From the NCBI RefSeq assembly GCF_001042715.1, contig NZ_CP009687.1:558001-622000 (forward strand): a stretch of DNA of 64,000 bases, given 5' to 3'. Shown here one piece after another: positions 23,700-33,907 of this stretch (the first letter of the stretch is position 1; each line of letters opens with the position of its first letter). This DNA is from Clostridium aceticum (GTDB lineage: Bacteria; Bacillota; Clostridia; Peptostreptococcales; Natronincolaceae). The notes under the pieces are model-generated. The model saw only the letters and a program-made list of their open reading frames with translations. It was not told the DNA's origin and did no database searches. A program made the translations under genes and the position numbers.

Positions 23700-24866
23700 A
23701 TGAAAATACTCCATACTGCTGATTGGCACATAGGAAAAATTGTAAATAATGTACATATGACTAAGGATCAGGAATATGTTTTAGGCCAATTGGTGGATAT
23801 CGTTTTGCAAGAAAAGCCTGATGTAGTAATTGTTGCAGGAGACATCTATGATAGAAGTGTACCTCCTGTAGAGGCGGTAGAATTACTGGATAATGTATTT
23901 AATCGAATACTGTTGGAGTGTAAAACCCCTATTATTGCTATAGCAGGAAATCATGATAGTGGAGATCGGGTGGGGTTTGCAAGGAAGATTCTAAAAGACC
24001 ATGGGCTGCACATTGCAGGGAGATTGAAGAAAGAGATAGATAAGCTAATACTAGAGGATGAATTTGGACCAGTAAACTTCTATGTGATCCCCTATGCAGA
24101 CCCAGCTGAAGTTAGAGAAATTTTTGACCAAGATGATATTAAAAATCACGATACTGCTTGTAAGGCAATTATAGATGAAATCAATAAAACAATAAATCTA
24201 AAAGAACGAAATATCGCTATTTTACATGGATTCGTTGTGGGGGGACAAGCGCCAGAAGAAAGTGCTTCAGAAAGACCTCTATCCATTGGAGGGACAGAGT
24301 ATATTACGCAGGAATATTTCAAGGATTTCAATTACACTGCTTTAGGACATCTACATGGTCCTCAAAAAGTGGGGGGAGACAATATTCGCTACGCTGGTTC
24401 TCTTCTTAAATACTCCTTTTCAGAGACAAAACATAAAAAAGGGGTGAAGCTTATTGAGCTAGGGGAGCAAGGGGAAGTTACAGTGACTTTTAAAGAATTA
24501 GTCCCCCGCAGGGATATGAGGATCATTAGAGGAGAATTAAATAAATTGTTGGATGGTGAAGCATATAAGGATACTAATGTAGAAGATTATCTCCATGTTA
24601 TCTTAACAGATGAAGGAGAATTGCTGGATCCCATCAACAAACTTAGAGGGGTTTATCCTAATATTCTTTCTATAGAAAGAGAAGTAAAAACGACAAAAAC
24701 AAAGATATCAAAAACCTCTGCTGGAACAGGTTATAAAAGTAAGAGTACATTAGCACTTTTCCAAGATTTTTATACCAGTATTGCTGGAGACATGTTTACA
24801 GAAGAAAAGAAAGAAATCATGTTAGAAGTGATAAAACAAGTAGAAAAAATGGAAAAGGGTGAATAA
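23700..24866 (+). CDS. sbcD: DNA repair exonuclease SbcD (Mre11-like)
   Basis: 388 aa, AGGAGG site. Calcineurin-like phosphoesterase with all motifs: TADWHIGK (6-13), GDIYDR (47-52), GNHDSGDR (about 83-90), LHGFVVGG and GHLHGP. It is the nuclease subunit of SbcCD, a Mn-dependent enzyme that opens hairpin and blocked DNA ends. Its stop lies just before the sbcC start, so the two subunits are made together. Confidence 0.95.
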   Translation: MKILHTADWHIGKIVNNVHMTKDQEYVLGQLVDIVLQEKPDVVIVAGDIYDRSVPPVEAVELLDNVFNRILLECKTPIIAIAGNHDSGDRVGFARKILKDHGLHIAGRLKKEIDKLILEDEFGPVNFYVIPYADPAEVREIFDQDDIKNHDTACKAIIDEINKTINLKERNIAILHGFVVGGQAPEESASERPLSIGGTEYITQEYFKDFNYTALGHLHGPQKVGGDNIRYAGSLLKYSFSETKHKKGVKLIELGEQGEVTVTFKELVPRRDMRIIRGELNKLLDGEAYKDTNVEDYLHVILTDEGELLDPINKLRGVYPNILSIEREVKTTKTKISKTSAGTGYKSKSTLALFQDFYTSIAGDMFTEEKKEIMLEVIKQVEKMEKGE

Positions 24867-24867
24867 A

Positions 24868-27800
24868 ATGCGGCCTATTCAACTTACCATGTCAGCCTTT
24901 GGCCCTTATGCTGAGGTTGAAAGCATAGATTTTACAAGATTAAATGGTAAAAATATTTTTCTTATAACAGGGCCTACGGGGGCTGGAAAAACTACAATAT
25001 TCGATGGGATTGCTTATGCTATCTATGGTAAAACCAGTGGCTCCGACAGGGACCAAGAGCATATTCGCAGCGATTTTGCCAATGAGGATACATTAACCTA
25101 TGTAGAACTTACCTTTCAATTACACGGTAAAAAATATTATATCAAAAGAATTCCAAAGCAGTATAAAAAGAAAACCAGAGGTGAGGGCTATACAGAACAA
25201 AAATCAGATGCAGAATTAAAAATAATCGAGGATAACAAAATTTATACGGGTGTTCTAGAGGTGGACCATAAAATAAAGGAAATTATAGGTCTTACCTATG
25301 AACAATTTCGACAGATTGTCATGATTCCCCAGGGAGAGTTTAGAGAACTGCTGTTGGCAGGCAGCAAAGAAAGGCAAGAAATTTTTAGAAAAATTTTTGG
25401 CACCAATATATTCAAAGAGATTCAAATTCAACTTTATGAGAGGGCAAAGAAGATTGCCTCAGAAGTTACTAGATTAACTGAAGAAAGAAGAACCAATATA
25501 AAAAATATATATGTTGGGGAGTGTGAAGAATTAAGTCAATTGATTTCTACTGAAACAATCAATGTCAGCCTTCTTGAGGAAACATTGACAAATCAAATTC
25601 AACGGGATAAAGAAGAAGAAAAAAAACTGACAAAGGAAATAGAAGGGTTGGAGGAAGCTTGTACTGCCTTGCATAAAAAAATAAATGAAGCATTAAAAAA
25701 CAATGAAAAATTCCAAAGAAAACTTGAAATTGAACAAGAAAAAATGAAACTACAGGAAAAAGAAGGAGTTATTAGACTTTATATAGAAAAAGTAAGTAAG
25801 GGTAGAAAAGCCTTGAATTTAAAGGGATTGGAAGATAGTTATTTAAATAATATAGATAAGGTAGAGAAAAGAAAGGGGGAAATAGAAAATCTTTATATAG
25901 TTTTAAAGGAAGCTGAAAAGACTTTAGAAAACGCAGAAAAAATCCTAATGGAGGAGGAAAGTAAACAAGAGCAAAGACAAACTTTGATGAATCAAGCGAT
26001 CATCTATAAAGGCTATACAGATAAAGTAAAGGTCTATGAAGAAAAGCAGGGTCATTACGCTGCGCTACAAAGCAGCTTGGAAACAAGTCTTTCAAATGTC
26101 AATCGTAAAAAGCAAGATGTGGAAATGATAAAAAGCAAAATAAAATCTCTCCATCTTGAAGCAGAAGGAATTCGGAAAGCAACAAAGGATGCAGGTGTTC
26201 TAGTAAGAGATTTAGAGAAAAAAGAAGCCTTGCAGAAAAAACTAAAGCAGTTCCAACCCTTGTTGCAGGAACTGGATAGAATAAGAAAACAGTGCAATAA
26301 ACAGATAGAAGAAAAAAATCAGATGAAAAAGCGATATGAAGATCAAAAAGCTAAACTCCAAGAAATGCAGCATAAGTTTTACAAAGGATATGCAGGGCTG
26401 TTAGCAAAAGATTTGAAAGAAGAAGACTCTTGTCCTGTATGTGGTTCTCATCATCATCCCAACCCTGCTAAGATGATAGAAGATGTACCTACACAGGAAA
26501 TGTTACAAAAAGAAGAGGAAAAGTTAAAGATTTTAGAAGAAAATTATCGTATCAGCTATGAGGAATTTCAGCGATTGATGGGGAGTGGTACTGCTCAAAA
26601 GCGTCAAGTGGAGGATCAAAAAGTAGAAATACAAGAAATCATTGAGGTGGATATAAGTGCTTTTGAAAAGGAAGCATTGACAGGCTTTATCAAGGAGAAG
26701 CTAAAGCTGTTAAGTAAAGAAATAGATGCATTAAGGCAACGGTGTGAAGCCTTAGAAGAGCAACAAAACAGACAAGAAGAACTAATTATTGAAGCAGAGC
26801 AGAAAACGGAAACTCTAGCAAAAGAAGAAAAACAGCTGGAGACTATTCTAGAGCAATATACAAAGGTGTATGGTGAAGTGCAGAAGGAAACCACCACCAT
26901 TGAAACTTTAGAAAAGGAACTACCAGAGGAGATTAGAACACAAAAAAAACTACAGGATAAAATAACAACTATAGTAAGTGAATATAATCTTATGGAAAAG
27001 GCGCTTCATGATGCAAAAGAACAGTTTCTAAAAAACAAAGAAAGAAACACCAGCTTGCTAAAGGAAAAGGTTATCAAAGAGGAAGATCTTAAAGAGATAA
27101 AGATGGAATGCGGTCAGCTTCAAAAAAAGCTTAAAGAGGAAATAATAGCCTTAGGTTTTGAAGATGAAGAAGCATATAGGATAGCTAAACTTGCAGAAGA
27201 TCAGATAGAGACGTTAGAAAAGGAAATTAAAACATATGATGGAAATGTAAAGTCTAATGAAGATCGATACAAGGAAATTATTGAAGGACTTAAAGATCTA
27301 AAGGTAGTGGATATAAACGTAATAGAAGATGAACTGGGGAAAAAAACAGAGGAAAAGAGTAGTCTGACTACAAAAAGTACTGAAGTTTTTGCACGTATCA
27401 AACATAATACGGATATATCCATAAATATTAAAAAGATTAATGAGGCTATAAAGAAAGAAGAAAAAAACTATAGTATTATTGGAGAATTGGCAAAGGTTGC
27501 AAAAGGCGATAACAGTGAAAAGATCACCTTTGAAAGCTACGTATTAGCAGCATATTTTGACGATATTATTGAGGCGGCCAACATAAGATTAGGAAAAATG
27601 ACGGGAAATAGATATGAAATGAGTAGAATAAAAGAAAAGAGCAAAGGAAATGCTCAGAGTGGATTAGAGATAGAAGTTTTTGATAATTATACAGGTAAAT
27701 CAAGGCATATCAAATCCCTCTCAGGAGGGGAGAAGTTTGAAGCTTCCCTTTCTTTAGCTTTAGGTTTAGCTGATGTAGTACAATCCTATGCTGGTGGAAT

Positions 27801-28008
27801 TAGTCTAGAAACTATGTTCATTGATGAAGGTTTTGGAACACTAGATACAAAGTCTCTGGATAATGCTATAGAATGTCTTTTAGAATTGCAAAGCTCTGGG
27901 CGATTAGTAGGAATTATTTCACATGTTCAAGAATTGAAGGATAGAATCGCTACTCGGCTAGAAATTCAACAGGAGATAGGGGGAAGTAAGACAAAATTTA
28001 TTGTATAA
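24868..28008 (+). CDS. sbcC: DNA repair ATPase SbcC (Rad50-like)
   Basis: 1046 aa. The start is ATG 24868, one base after the sbcD stop; GGGTG serves as ribosome site. N-terminal Walker A GPTGAGKTT (about 34-42) and Q-loop VMIPQGEF, two long coiled coils (about 180-500 and 545-850) rich in Glu/Lys, a zinc hook CPVCGSHHHP near residue 525, and C-terminal signature SLSGGEKFEASLSLAL with Walker B MFIDEGFGTLD. It forms the ATPase and tether of the SbcCD nuclease. Confidence 0.95.
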   Translation: MRPIQLTMSAFGPYAEVESIDFTRLNGKNIFLITGPTGAGKTTIFDGIAYAIYGKTSGSDRDQEHIRSDFANEDTLTYVELTFQLHGKKYYIKRIPKQYKKKTRGEGYTEQKSDAELKIIEDNKIYTGVLEVDHKIKEIIGLTYEQFRQIVMIPQGEFRELLLAGSKERQEIFRKIFGTNIFKEIQIQLYERAKKIASEVTRLTEERRTNIKNIYVGECEELSQLISTETINVSLLEETLTNQIQRDKEEEKKLTKEIEGLEEACTALHKKINEALKNNEKFQRKLEIEQEKMKLQEKEGVIRLYIEKVSKGRKALNLKGLEDSYLNNIDKVEKRKGEIENLYIVLKEAEKTLENAEKILMEEESKQEQRQTLMNQAIIYKGYTDKVKVYEEKQGHYAALQSSLETSLSNVNRKKQDVEMIKSKIKSLHLEAEGIRKATKDAGVLVRDLEKKEALQKKLKQFQPLLQELDRIRKQCNKQIEEKNQMKKRYEDQKAKLQEMQHKFYKGYAGLLAKDLKEEDSCPVCGSHHHPNPAKMIEDVPTQEMLQKEEEKLKILEENYRISYEEFQRLMGSGTAQKRQVEDQKVEIQEIIEVDISAFEKEALTGFIKEKLKLLSKEIDALRQRCEALEEQQNRQEELIIEAEQKTETLAKEEKQLETILEQYTKVYGEVQKETTTIETLEKELPEEIRTQKKLQDKITTIVSEYNLMEKALHDAKEQFLKNKERNTSLLKEKVIKEEDLKEIKMECGQLQKKLKEEIIALGFEDEEAYRIAKLAEDQIETLEKEIKTYDGNVKSNEDRYKEIIEGLKDLKVVDINVIEDELGKKTEEKSSLTTKSTEVFARIKHNTDISINIKKINEAIKKEEKNYSIIGELAKVAKGDNSEKITFESYVLAAYFDDIIEAANIRLGKMTGNRYEMSRIKEKSKGNAQSGLEIEVFDNYTGKSRHIKSLSGGEKFEASLSLALGLADVVQSYAGGISLETMFIDEGFGTLDTKSLDNAIECLLELQSSGRLVGIISHVQELKDRIATRLEIQQEIGGSKTKFIV

Positions 28009-28167
28009 AGGAAGCTGTAGGATCAACTTAAGAAATATATTTTTGTCTTCAGCAGTATTTTAAAAAACTATCATTTAAGTAAAATATTGTTTTTAAAACA
28101 TAAACAAAGTGGGTAATTATAGAAAAAATAAATTTAAATTATGAGGGGCAAAGGGGATGTTGAAGAG

Positions 28168-28986
28168 ATGAAGTTTACAAATTTAATTGAAGAAGTAAAA
28201 ACAATAAGGGAGTTTAAAAAAGATGCAGTAGACAAAAAGTTGATTCAAAAAGTTATAGAGGCCGGCAAGGAAATAAAAGGTCTTGTAGAAAATACCGCCA
28301 CATCTGTCGTATTTATCGAAAATGGTAAAGAAGCTTATGCAGCACTATCTGGCAAAGTAGGATACTATGGTAAGATGATGGAAGCGCCGCATTATATAGC
28401 GGTGGTATCTGGAGAATATCCTTATTCTATGGAGAACAGCGGCTATATCACGGAGTGGATGAGACTAAAGGCTTGGGAGCTTGGTTTGGGAACCTGCTGG
28501 CTAAATGTTGAAGATGGGGAAGAAACCAAGAAAATCTTAGGTATCACAGAACTAGGAACTGTTACTTCTTTTATTGCAATAGGTGTACCTTACACTGGAA
28601 TTTTCAAAAAGGATACCTCTGGAAAGACTGCTAGAAAAAGTATTAAAGATTTAGTATACCTGGAAGAATGGGGTAACCCTTGTAGTATAGAATACCTAGA
28701 TACCCGTGCCATGACCAATATTTTCTATTATACAAAGCTAGCACCATCATGGAGCAATCAGCAGCCATGGCAATTTATCATAGATAGAGATAAGGTATTA
28801 TTAGTGATGAACAAAGAACAGCAGCAAAGCATGAGGATTGATTCAGGTATTGTGATGCTTTACTTCCAAAAGTCCGCTGAGGAAGAAGGCATTACAGGAA
28901 AGTGGGAATTGGCAGTAGGGGAAGTGATGGAAAGGAAGTATAATATTCCACAGGAATATAAATTAATTGGATATTACACTGTATAA
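28168..28986 (+). CDS. Nitroreductase-family protein (TM1586-like)
   Basis: 272 aa. Start taken as ATG 28168; ATG 28141 is in frame but has no site. It has two nitroreductase-like halves: an N-terminal IREFKKDAVDKKLIQKVIEAG and a later half with APSWSNQQPWQFIID. LGLGTCWLNVEDGEETKKILG is the typical C-terminal block of the first half. This layout matches the putative TM-nitroreductase group, FMN-binding proteins with an internal pseudo-repeat. Substrate is unknown. A hairpin follows. Confidence 0.78.
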   Translation: MKFTNLIEEVKTIREFKKDAVDKKLIQKVIEAGKEIKGLVENTATSVVFIENGKEAYAALSGKVGYYGKMMEAPHYIAVVSGEYPYSMENSGYITEWMRLKAWELGLGTCWLNVEDGEETKKILGITELGTVTSFIAIGVPYTGIFKKDTSGKTARKSIKDLVYLEEWGNPCSIEYLDTRAMTNIFYYTKLAPSWSNQQPWQFIIDRDKVLLVMNKEQQQSMRIDSGIVMLYFQKSAEEEGITGKWELAVGEVMERKYNIPQEYKLIGYYTV

Positions 28987-29352
28987 TCGCTAAAATCACC
29001 CTTAAATATATAAGAACAAGGCACTTCTAGTACAGATATGCCTTGTTCTTATAGGATATTGCTTTTTTAAAAACCGAGTTACTAATTCATGCTTTATACA
29101 TAAATCTGGAACAATAGTAGCTAGAAATTCGAGAAAGAAAAAATTCAGCAAATCATCCAAGCTAGCAAAATGTTATTAAAAGGAAAACGTTTTGCAGATA
29201 AAAGCTATCTATATTCTATATTTTTTAAAAAATATTAAAAAAAGCCTCCATAAACATGTTTTGGTAAAATAAAGAAATAGATCTATGTGGAGGTTGGATT
29301 TATAATTAAAGTACAGTTTAATTCATATCATAATTATTTAGGAGCTGATAGT
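28987..29352. other. Intergenic region with terminator-like hairpin
   Basis: AAGAACAAGGCA (29012-29023) pairs perfectly with TGCCTTGTTCTT (29039-29050), 15-base loop, no direct T run; it probably ends the nitroreductase transcript. The remaining 300 bases are AT-rich with no gene seen. Confidence 0.6.
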
Positions 29353-30675
29353 ATGAATGTCGATTCTGTCAAAAAAAATAGCTTTAGATTATCTTTGAAG
29401 ATGATAATAATGAGTCTTATAGGCGTATTTGTGTTTTTTATCAATGTGACTATAGGGGAAAAAAGAACGATATTTGTAGGACATGTATCTGGATTTTTAA
29501 CAACAAGTTTGTTTCCTGTACTGCCTTACATTATAGTAATTATTGGTAGTTATTGTATCATTGATATAGTTAAGAATAGATCTAGAGATGAAAAAAACCT
29601 TATCACTATAATTTTGGCACTATGTAAAATAATAGGTTTTATTTTTTTGCTGTTTGTAATCTTAGGGGTTGGACCGAAATTTATATTAGATGAAGCTATT
29701 GGGTTGTTTGTGATAAATAACTTGTTAATTCCTATAACGATAACGATACCCGTAGCTACATTGTTCTTACCATTTTTATTAGACTATGGACTTGTGGATT
29801 TTATAGGTGTTTTATTAAAAGGTGTAATGCGGCCTATTTTTAAGTGTCCAGGAAGATCTGCTGTTATTGCAGTAACTGCTTTTTTAGGAAACTTTTCTGT
29901 AGGACATATTGCTGTGGATAGTATGTATAAGGAAGGGAAGCTGACTGAGAAAGAAGCAGTAATTATAGGAACAGGATTTTGCACCTGTTCAATAGGGTTT
30001 TTGATGGTATTGGCAAATACATTAGGTATTATGGAATACTGGTCCTTTTACTTCTGGAGTAGTTTGTTTATTACCTTTTTCGTTACATTTATTTCTATTA
30101 GATTATGGCCCCTCAATAAAAAGAAAGATGAATACTACGTTGGGGTAACACCACAGCCAGAGCAAGAGTTCAAAAAAAACCTGATAAGAAATGCATATAT
30201 TACAGGGTTAACTGTTGCTGCTAATGCTGACCCTCTACCTAAAAGGATGATTTTCATATTGAAGGAAAGTTTTAAAATTTTAGCTGGCCTACTATGTGGA
30301 GGAATGTTTTTTGCGTCTATTGGTTTGTATATTAATCAAAATACTTCTTTTTTTACGTATTTAGGATATATTCATTATCCATTCTTAAGACTTGTGAATA
30401 CTCCGGATATAGCAGTAGCTATGGAGGCAAGTGGTATTTCAATTTTGGAAATTTTTCTACCGGCTGTCATTGCCGGTAGTCAAGATATAGCATTACAAAC
30501 ACGGTATATGATTGCCGTTTTACCGGTTTCGATGATTGTTTTTTTAGCGGGTTTTATCCCCTGCATCTTGGCCACCAAAATACCCGTTAAGTTTACAGAA
30601 TTGATTGCTCTATGGCTTCAAAGAACAATCCTTACAATTTTATTAGCAGGTATAATTGGTATGCTTTATTTTTAG
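29353..30675 (+). CDS. YjiH family membrane protein (nucleoside-recognition/Gate domain)
   Basis: 440 aa. The start is ATG 29353, eight bases after AGGAG; an upstream in-frame start would add a hydrophilic tail. About ten membrane helices are visible. The conserved block GNFSVGHIAVDSMYKEGKLT (split near residue 180) then TGFCTCSIGFLMVLANTLG marks the YjiH group of Gate-domain proteins, related in fold to SpmA/SpmB and FeoB gates. The transported compound is not known to me. Second conserved block ...PAVIAGSQDIALQTRYMIAV near residue 375. Single gene with its own terminator. Confidence 0.82.
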   Translation: MNVDSVKKNSFRLSLKMIIMSLIGVFVFFINVTIGEKRTIFVGHVSGFLTTSLFPVLPYIIVIIGSYCIIDIVKNRSRDEKNLITIILALCKIIGFIFLLFVILGVGPKFILDEAIGLFVINNLLIPITITIPVATLFLPFLLDYGLVDFIGVLLKGVMRPIFKCPGRSAVIAVTAFLGNFSVGHIAVDSMYKEGKLTEKEAVIIGTGFCTCSIGFLMVLANTLGIMEYWSFYFWSSLFITFFVTFISIRLWPLNKKKDEYYVGVTPQPEQEFKKNLIRNAYITGLTVAANADPLPKRMIFILKESFKILAGLLCGGMFFASIGLYINQNTSFFTYLGYIHYPFLRLVNTPDIAVAMEASGISILEIFLPAVIAGSQDIALQTRYMIAVLPVSMIVFLAGFIPCILATKIPVKFTELIALWLQRTILTILLAGIIGMLYF

Positions 30676-30720
30676 TAAGGTATGTTGAAAATATAAAATA
30701 GAATAATACAGTTTCAAGAT

Positions 30721-30761
30721 AACAAAGCACCTCAAATTATGTTTAGAGGTGTTTTGTTTTT
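30721..30761 (+). terminator. Terminator after the YjiH-like gene
   Basis: AACAAAGCACCTC (30721-30733) pairs with GAGGTGTTTTGTT (30746-30758), then T residues. Confidence 0.8.
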
Positions 30762-30843
30762 GGGCATCTGCTATGACTACATATAAAACATTGTCAATCA
30801 TGAATTTATTTTCTACGTTGATAATAGCAGTCCTGAACTTCAG

Positions 30844-30884
30844 GGCAAAAAAATAATCACTCTGTAAGCCAGTACAGTGTGATT
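30844..30884 (-). terminator. Terminator of ychF
   Basis: On the minus strand AATCACACTGTA pairs with TACAGAGTGATT (one mismatch) across six bases, followed by ATTTTTTT. Confidence 0.8.
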
Positions 30885-30910
30885 AATTAAGTAGTCCAGC
30901 TGATGGTAAC

Positions 30911-32005
30911 TTATACATTAAACCTAAATAAAATAACATCTCCATCTTGTACTACATACTCCTTACCCTCTAGCCGAACAAGACCCTTTTCCTTTGCAGC
31001 AGCATAGGTACCGCAGTTTACAAGATCATCAAAGGCAACAATCTCCGCACGAATAAAGCCTCTTTCAAAATCAGAATGGATTTTTCCAGCCGCTTGTGGA
31101 GCTTTAGTGCCATTTTTGATGGTCCAAGCTCGTACTTCCTTTGGACCTGCTGTCAAATAGCTGATCAGACCAAGTAAAGAGTAGGAGGCTTGTACCAAAC
31201 GATCTAGACCAGATTGGCTTAGTCCTAACTCCTCTAAAAACATAGCTTTTTCTTCTTCCTCTAGCTCTGAAATTTCTGCTTCGATTTTAGCGCAGATCAC
31301 AACTACCTCTGCACCTTCTGTTTTAGCAAATCCTCTTAATTGTTGTACATAAGGATTATCAGCACCTTCATTTGATACTTCATGCTCTGCCACATTGGCA
31401 ATGTAAATGATGGGCTTCATAGACAAAAGATTAAAAGTTTTTAGGATTTCTAGTTCTTTTTCATCGTACTCTAAACTACGAGCGGATAAACCTTCTTCAA
31501 GGGTACTATGAATTTTTTTAAGTAAATCCACTTCAGCTAATAAGCTTTTATCTCCTTTAACTAGCTTTTCGGACTTTTGAAGTCTTTTTTCTACCATTTC
31601 AAGGTCTGAGAAAACTAATTCTAAATTGATGGTTTCTATGTCTCTTAAAGGATTAACACTTCCTTCTACATGGGTGATATTAGAATCTTCAAAGCACCGA
31701 ACAACTTGAAGAATCGATGCTACCTCACGAATGTGAGAAAGAAACTTATTTCCCAAACCCTCACCCTTACTGGCACCCCGTACTAATCCTGCAATATCAT
31801 AAAACTCAATGGCTGCGGGGATTGTTTTCTCAGACTGATATAAGTCTGTCAAAAACTTTAATCGATCATCAGGAACAGCTACTACGCCTACATTAGGCTC
31901 TATCGTACAAAAAGGATAGTTAGCAGATTCTGCTCCTGCTTGAGTAATAGCATTAAACAATGTGCTTTTTCCAACATTAGGCAGACCAACAATGCCTAGT
32001 TTCAT
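30911..32005 (-). CDS. ychF: Ribosome-associated ATPase YchF/OLA1
   Basis: 364 aa. Obg-family P-loop protein: GLPNVGKSTLFNAIT (6-20), switch region ANYPFCTIEPNVG, DIAGLVRGASKGEGLGNKFL, and an NMxE-type base motif (YIANVAEHE) instead of NKxD, which is why YchF prefers ATP. The C-terminal TGS domain ends GDVILFRFNV. It binds ribosomes and is linked to oxidative stress. Single gene, GAAAGGAAG site. Confidence 0.95.
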   Translation of the reverse strand: MKLGIVGLPNVGKSTLFNAITQAGAESANYPFCTIEPNVGVVAVPDDRLKFLTDLYQSEKTIPAAIEFYDIAGLVRGASKGEGLGNKFLSHIREVASILQVVRCFEDSNITHVEGSVNPLRDIETINLELVFSDLEMVEKRLQKSEKLVKGDKSLLAEVDLLKKIHSTLEEGLSARSLEYDEKELEILKTFNLLSMKPIIYIANVAEHEVSNEGADNPYVQQLRGFAKTEGAEVVVICAKIEAEISELEEEEKAMFLEELGLSQSGLDRLVQASYSLLGLISYLTAGPKEVRAWTIKNGTKAPQAAGKIHSDFERGFIRAEIVAFDDLVNCGTYAAAKEKGLVRLEGKEYVVQDGDVILFRFNV

Positions 32006-32048
32006 GTGAATCTTCCTTTCTCTATGAAATTCTTAATTACATATCCAT

Positions 32049-32216
32049 ATCATCAGCGTTAACTTAAGCCATAATTTGTCATCCTGAGTGGAGCAAAGCG
32101 GAATCGAAGGATCTTAGTGTTAGTAAAATCCTTGGCTACTCCAAGATCCTTCGCTACCCTCAGGATGACAGTTTAAGAGAATTTTGGTAATAATTGTATT
32201 AAGTTAACCCTATGAT
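32049..32216. mobile_element. MITE-like element, copy B (168 bp)
   Basis: Ends ATCATCAGCGTTAACTTA and TAAGTTAACCCTATGAT. This longer form has an inner inverted core: GTCATCCTGAG...GAAGGATCTTAG and later AAGATCCTTCGC...CAGGATGACAG. Flanks ATCCAT and ATCTAT could be a decayed target duplication. It separates ychF from larB. Confidence 0.8.
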
Positions 32217-32278
32217 ATCTATATCAATATACACATAGGTAAAATTATACCTTATTGGAGATGCCTTAGCAATATTAA

Positions 32279-33025
32279 CTATAATTTATTAATCATGCTG
32301 GCCATATAGCCAGCACCAAAACCATTGTCAATATTGACAACAGCAGTACCGCTAGAACAGCTGTTCAGCATAGACAGTAGAGCTGCCAAACCACCAAAGT
32401 TAGCACCATAACCTATACTAGTAGGGACAGCAATCACCGGCTTGTCCACAAGACCGCCAACAACACTGGCTAGGGCTCCCTCCATACCAGCTACAGCAAT
32501 CACAACTTTAGCTTCTCTAATGATATCTAGCTTAGAAAATAATCGGTGGATGCCAGCTACCCCCACATCATAAACCCGTTCCACTTTGTTGCCGAGGATT
32601 TCTGCTGTCATAGCAGCTTCTTCTGCAATAGGAATATCAGAGGTGCCGCCGGTAGCAACTACGATATAACTATCACTTACTTGAATCTCTTTTTGTAAGA
32701 GGGTAATAATTCTAGCCATTTTATTGTATTCTGCCATAGGGAACTTTTCTTTTACAGCCAGATACATTTCTTCAGTAGCTCTTGTGCCTAAAATATTACT
32801 GCCTTTATGAAACATTACCTCGACAATATCTACAACCTGTTCAACAGTTTTTCCACTGCAGTAAATTACCTCTGGATAGCCCTGACGGAGTTCTCTATGA
32901 TGATCAATCTTAGCAAAGCCTAGGTCTTGATAGGGCAATTGTTTTAGTGTGGAAAGGGCTTCGTTGACTGAAACTTTGTTTTCTTTTACATCTAGTAATA
33001 ATTTTTCTATATTTTCTGTTCTCAT
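32279..33025 (-). CDS. larB: Nickel-pincer cofactor biosynthesis protein LarB
   Basis: 248 aa. PurE-like carboxylase domain in the C-terminal half: VVATGGTSDIPIAEEA, GVAGIHRLF, AVAGMEGALASVVGG and PVIAVPTSIGYGANFGG are typical LarB motifs. LarB carboxylates and hydrolyses nicotinic acid adenine dinucleotide to give the pyridinium dicarboxylate precursor of the nickel-pincer nucleotide. Start ATG immediately after the larE stop (GAGGTG within larE), so the two are translationally coupled. Confidence 0.93.
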   Translation of the reverse strand: MRTENIEKLLLDVKENKVSVNEALSTLKQLPYQDLGFAKIDHHRELRQGYPEVIYCSGKTVEQVVDIVEVMFHKGSNILGTRATEEMYLAVKEKFPMAEYNKMARIITLLQKEIQVSDSYIVVATGGTSDIPIAEEAAMTAEILGNKVERVYDVGVAGIHRLFSKLDIIREAKVVIAVAGMEGALASVVGGLVDKPVIAVPTSIGYGANFGGLAALLSMLNSCSSGTAVVNIDNGFGAGYMASMINKL

Positions 33026-33826
33026 CTATAACACCTCATTTTGACTTCCTGTTCGATAGCCTTCTAAATCGACAGTAATATATTGAAAGTCCATTGTTTT
33101 AAAGTCTGCAGCAATTTTTTTCATTTGTCTTTCCTCCAACAAATCTTTTAATCTATCAGGGGCCACCTCGATCCTAGCCAGCTGACCATGAAGACGAACT
33201 CTCGCCACAGGAAAGCCTAAATCTATTAAGTATTTTTCTGCCTTCTCTACTTTTCTTAAATCTTCCTCTAGGATTTTTTGGTCATATTGGATTCTTGTTA
33301 AAATGCAGGCATAAGCAGGTTTATCCCAGGTAGGAAGCTCTAAGTTTTTAGACATCTGTCGAATCTCCTCCTTAGTAAAGCCAACTTCTAAAAGAGGGCT
33401 GACTACGTTTAACTCTTTTAAAGCTTGCATACCTGGACGATAATCCTTCGTATCATCAAAATTTGTACCATCTGCTACATGCTGAAAATGATTTTCTTTA
33501 GCAAAATCTAAAATTCCTTGAAAAATCTTCTTTTTACAAAGATAGCATCGATTACTGGGATTATATTGAATTTCTTTAGGAATTTCCTTATGTTCTATGA
33601 CGACATGAGGAATAGATAACTGTGCTGCCAACTCTTTGGTTTCTTCAATTTCCCAATAAAGATGAAAGGGTGCTTTAATGGTGAGGGCCATTGCCCGATT
33701 TCCTATAGCCTCTTGAGCTGCTTTTAATAGAAACGTACTATCTACGCCGCCAGAAAAGGCAATAACAACACTTTCTAAGGACTTGATGTATTGTAACAAC
33801 CTTTGATATTTATCATATAAATTCAA
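33026..33826 (-). CDS. larE: Nickel-pincer cofactor sulfur transferase LarE, probable 4Fe-4S type
   Basis: 266 aa. The start is TTG 33826 with GGGGG eight bases upstream; a longer start at 33886 is not supported. PP-loop ATPase motif AFSGGVDSTFLL (23-34) and the LarE block HVADGTNFDDTKDYRPG (117-133). LarE adds sulfur to the pyridinium dicarboxylate. Three Cys are placed as Cys94-x2-Cys97 (NRCYLC) and Cys174 (YACILTR). Cys174 corresponds to the sacrificial Cys of Lactobacillus LarE; three Cys suggest the cluster-containing, catalytic form. Confidence 0.92.
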   Translation of the reverse strand: MNLYDKYQRLLQYIKSLESVVIAFSGGVDSTFLLKAAQEAIGNRAMALTIKAPFHLYWEIEETKELAAQLSIPHVVIEHKEIPKEIQYNPSNRCYLCKKKIFQGILDFAKENHFQHVADGTNFDDTKDYRPGMQALKELNVVSPLLEVGFTKEEIRQMSKNLELPTWDKPAYACILTRIQYDQKILEEDLRKVEKAEKYLIDLGFPVARVRLHGQLARIEVAPDRLKDLLEERQMKKIAADFKTMDFQYITVDLEGYRTGSQNEVL

Positions 33827-33907
33827 TTTTACGTCCCCCTTTTTATGTATATACTTAATTTTCATCACGACATTAAGTAATTGCACAACTGAAATATATA
33901 AGTTGCA

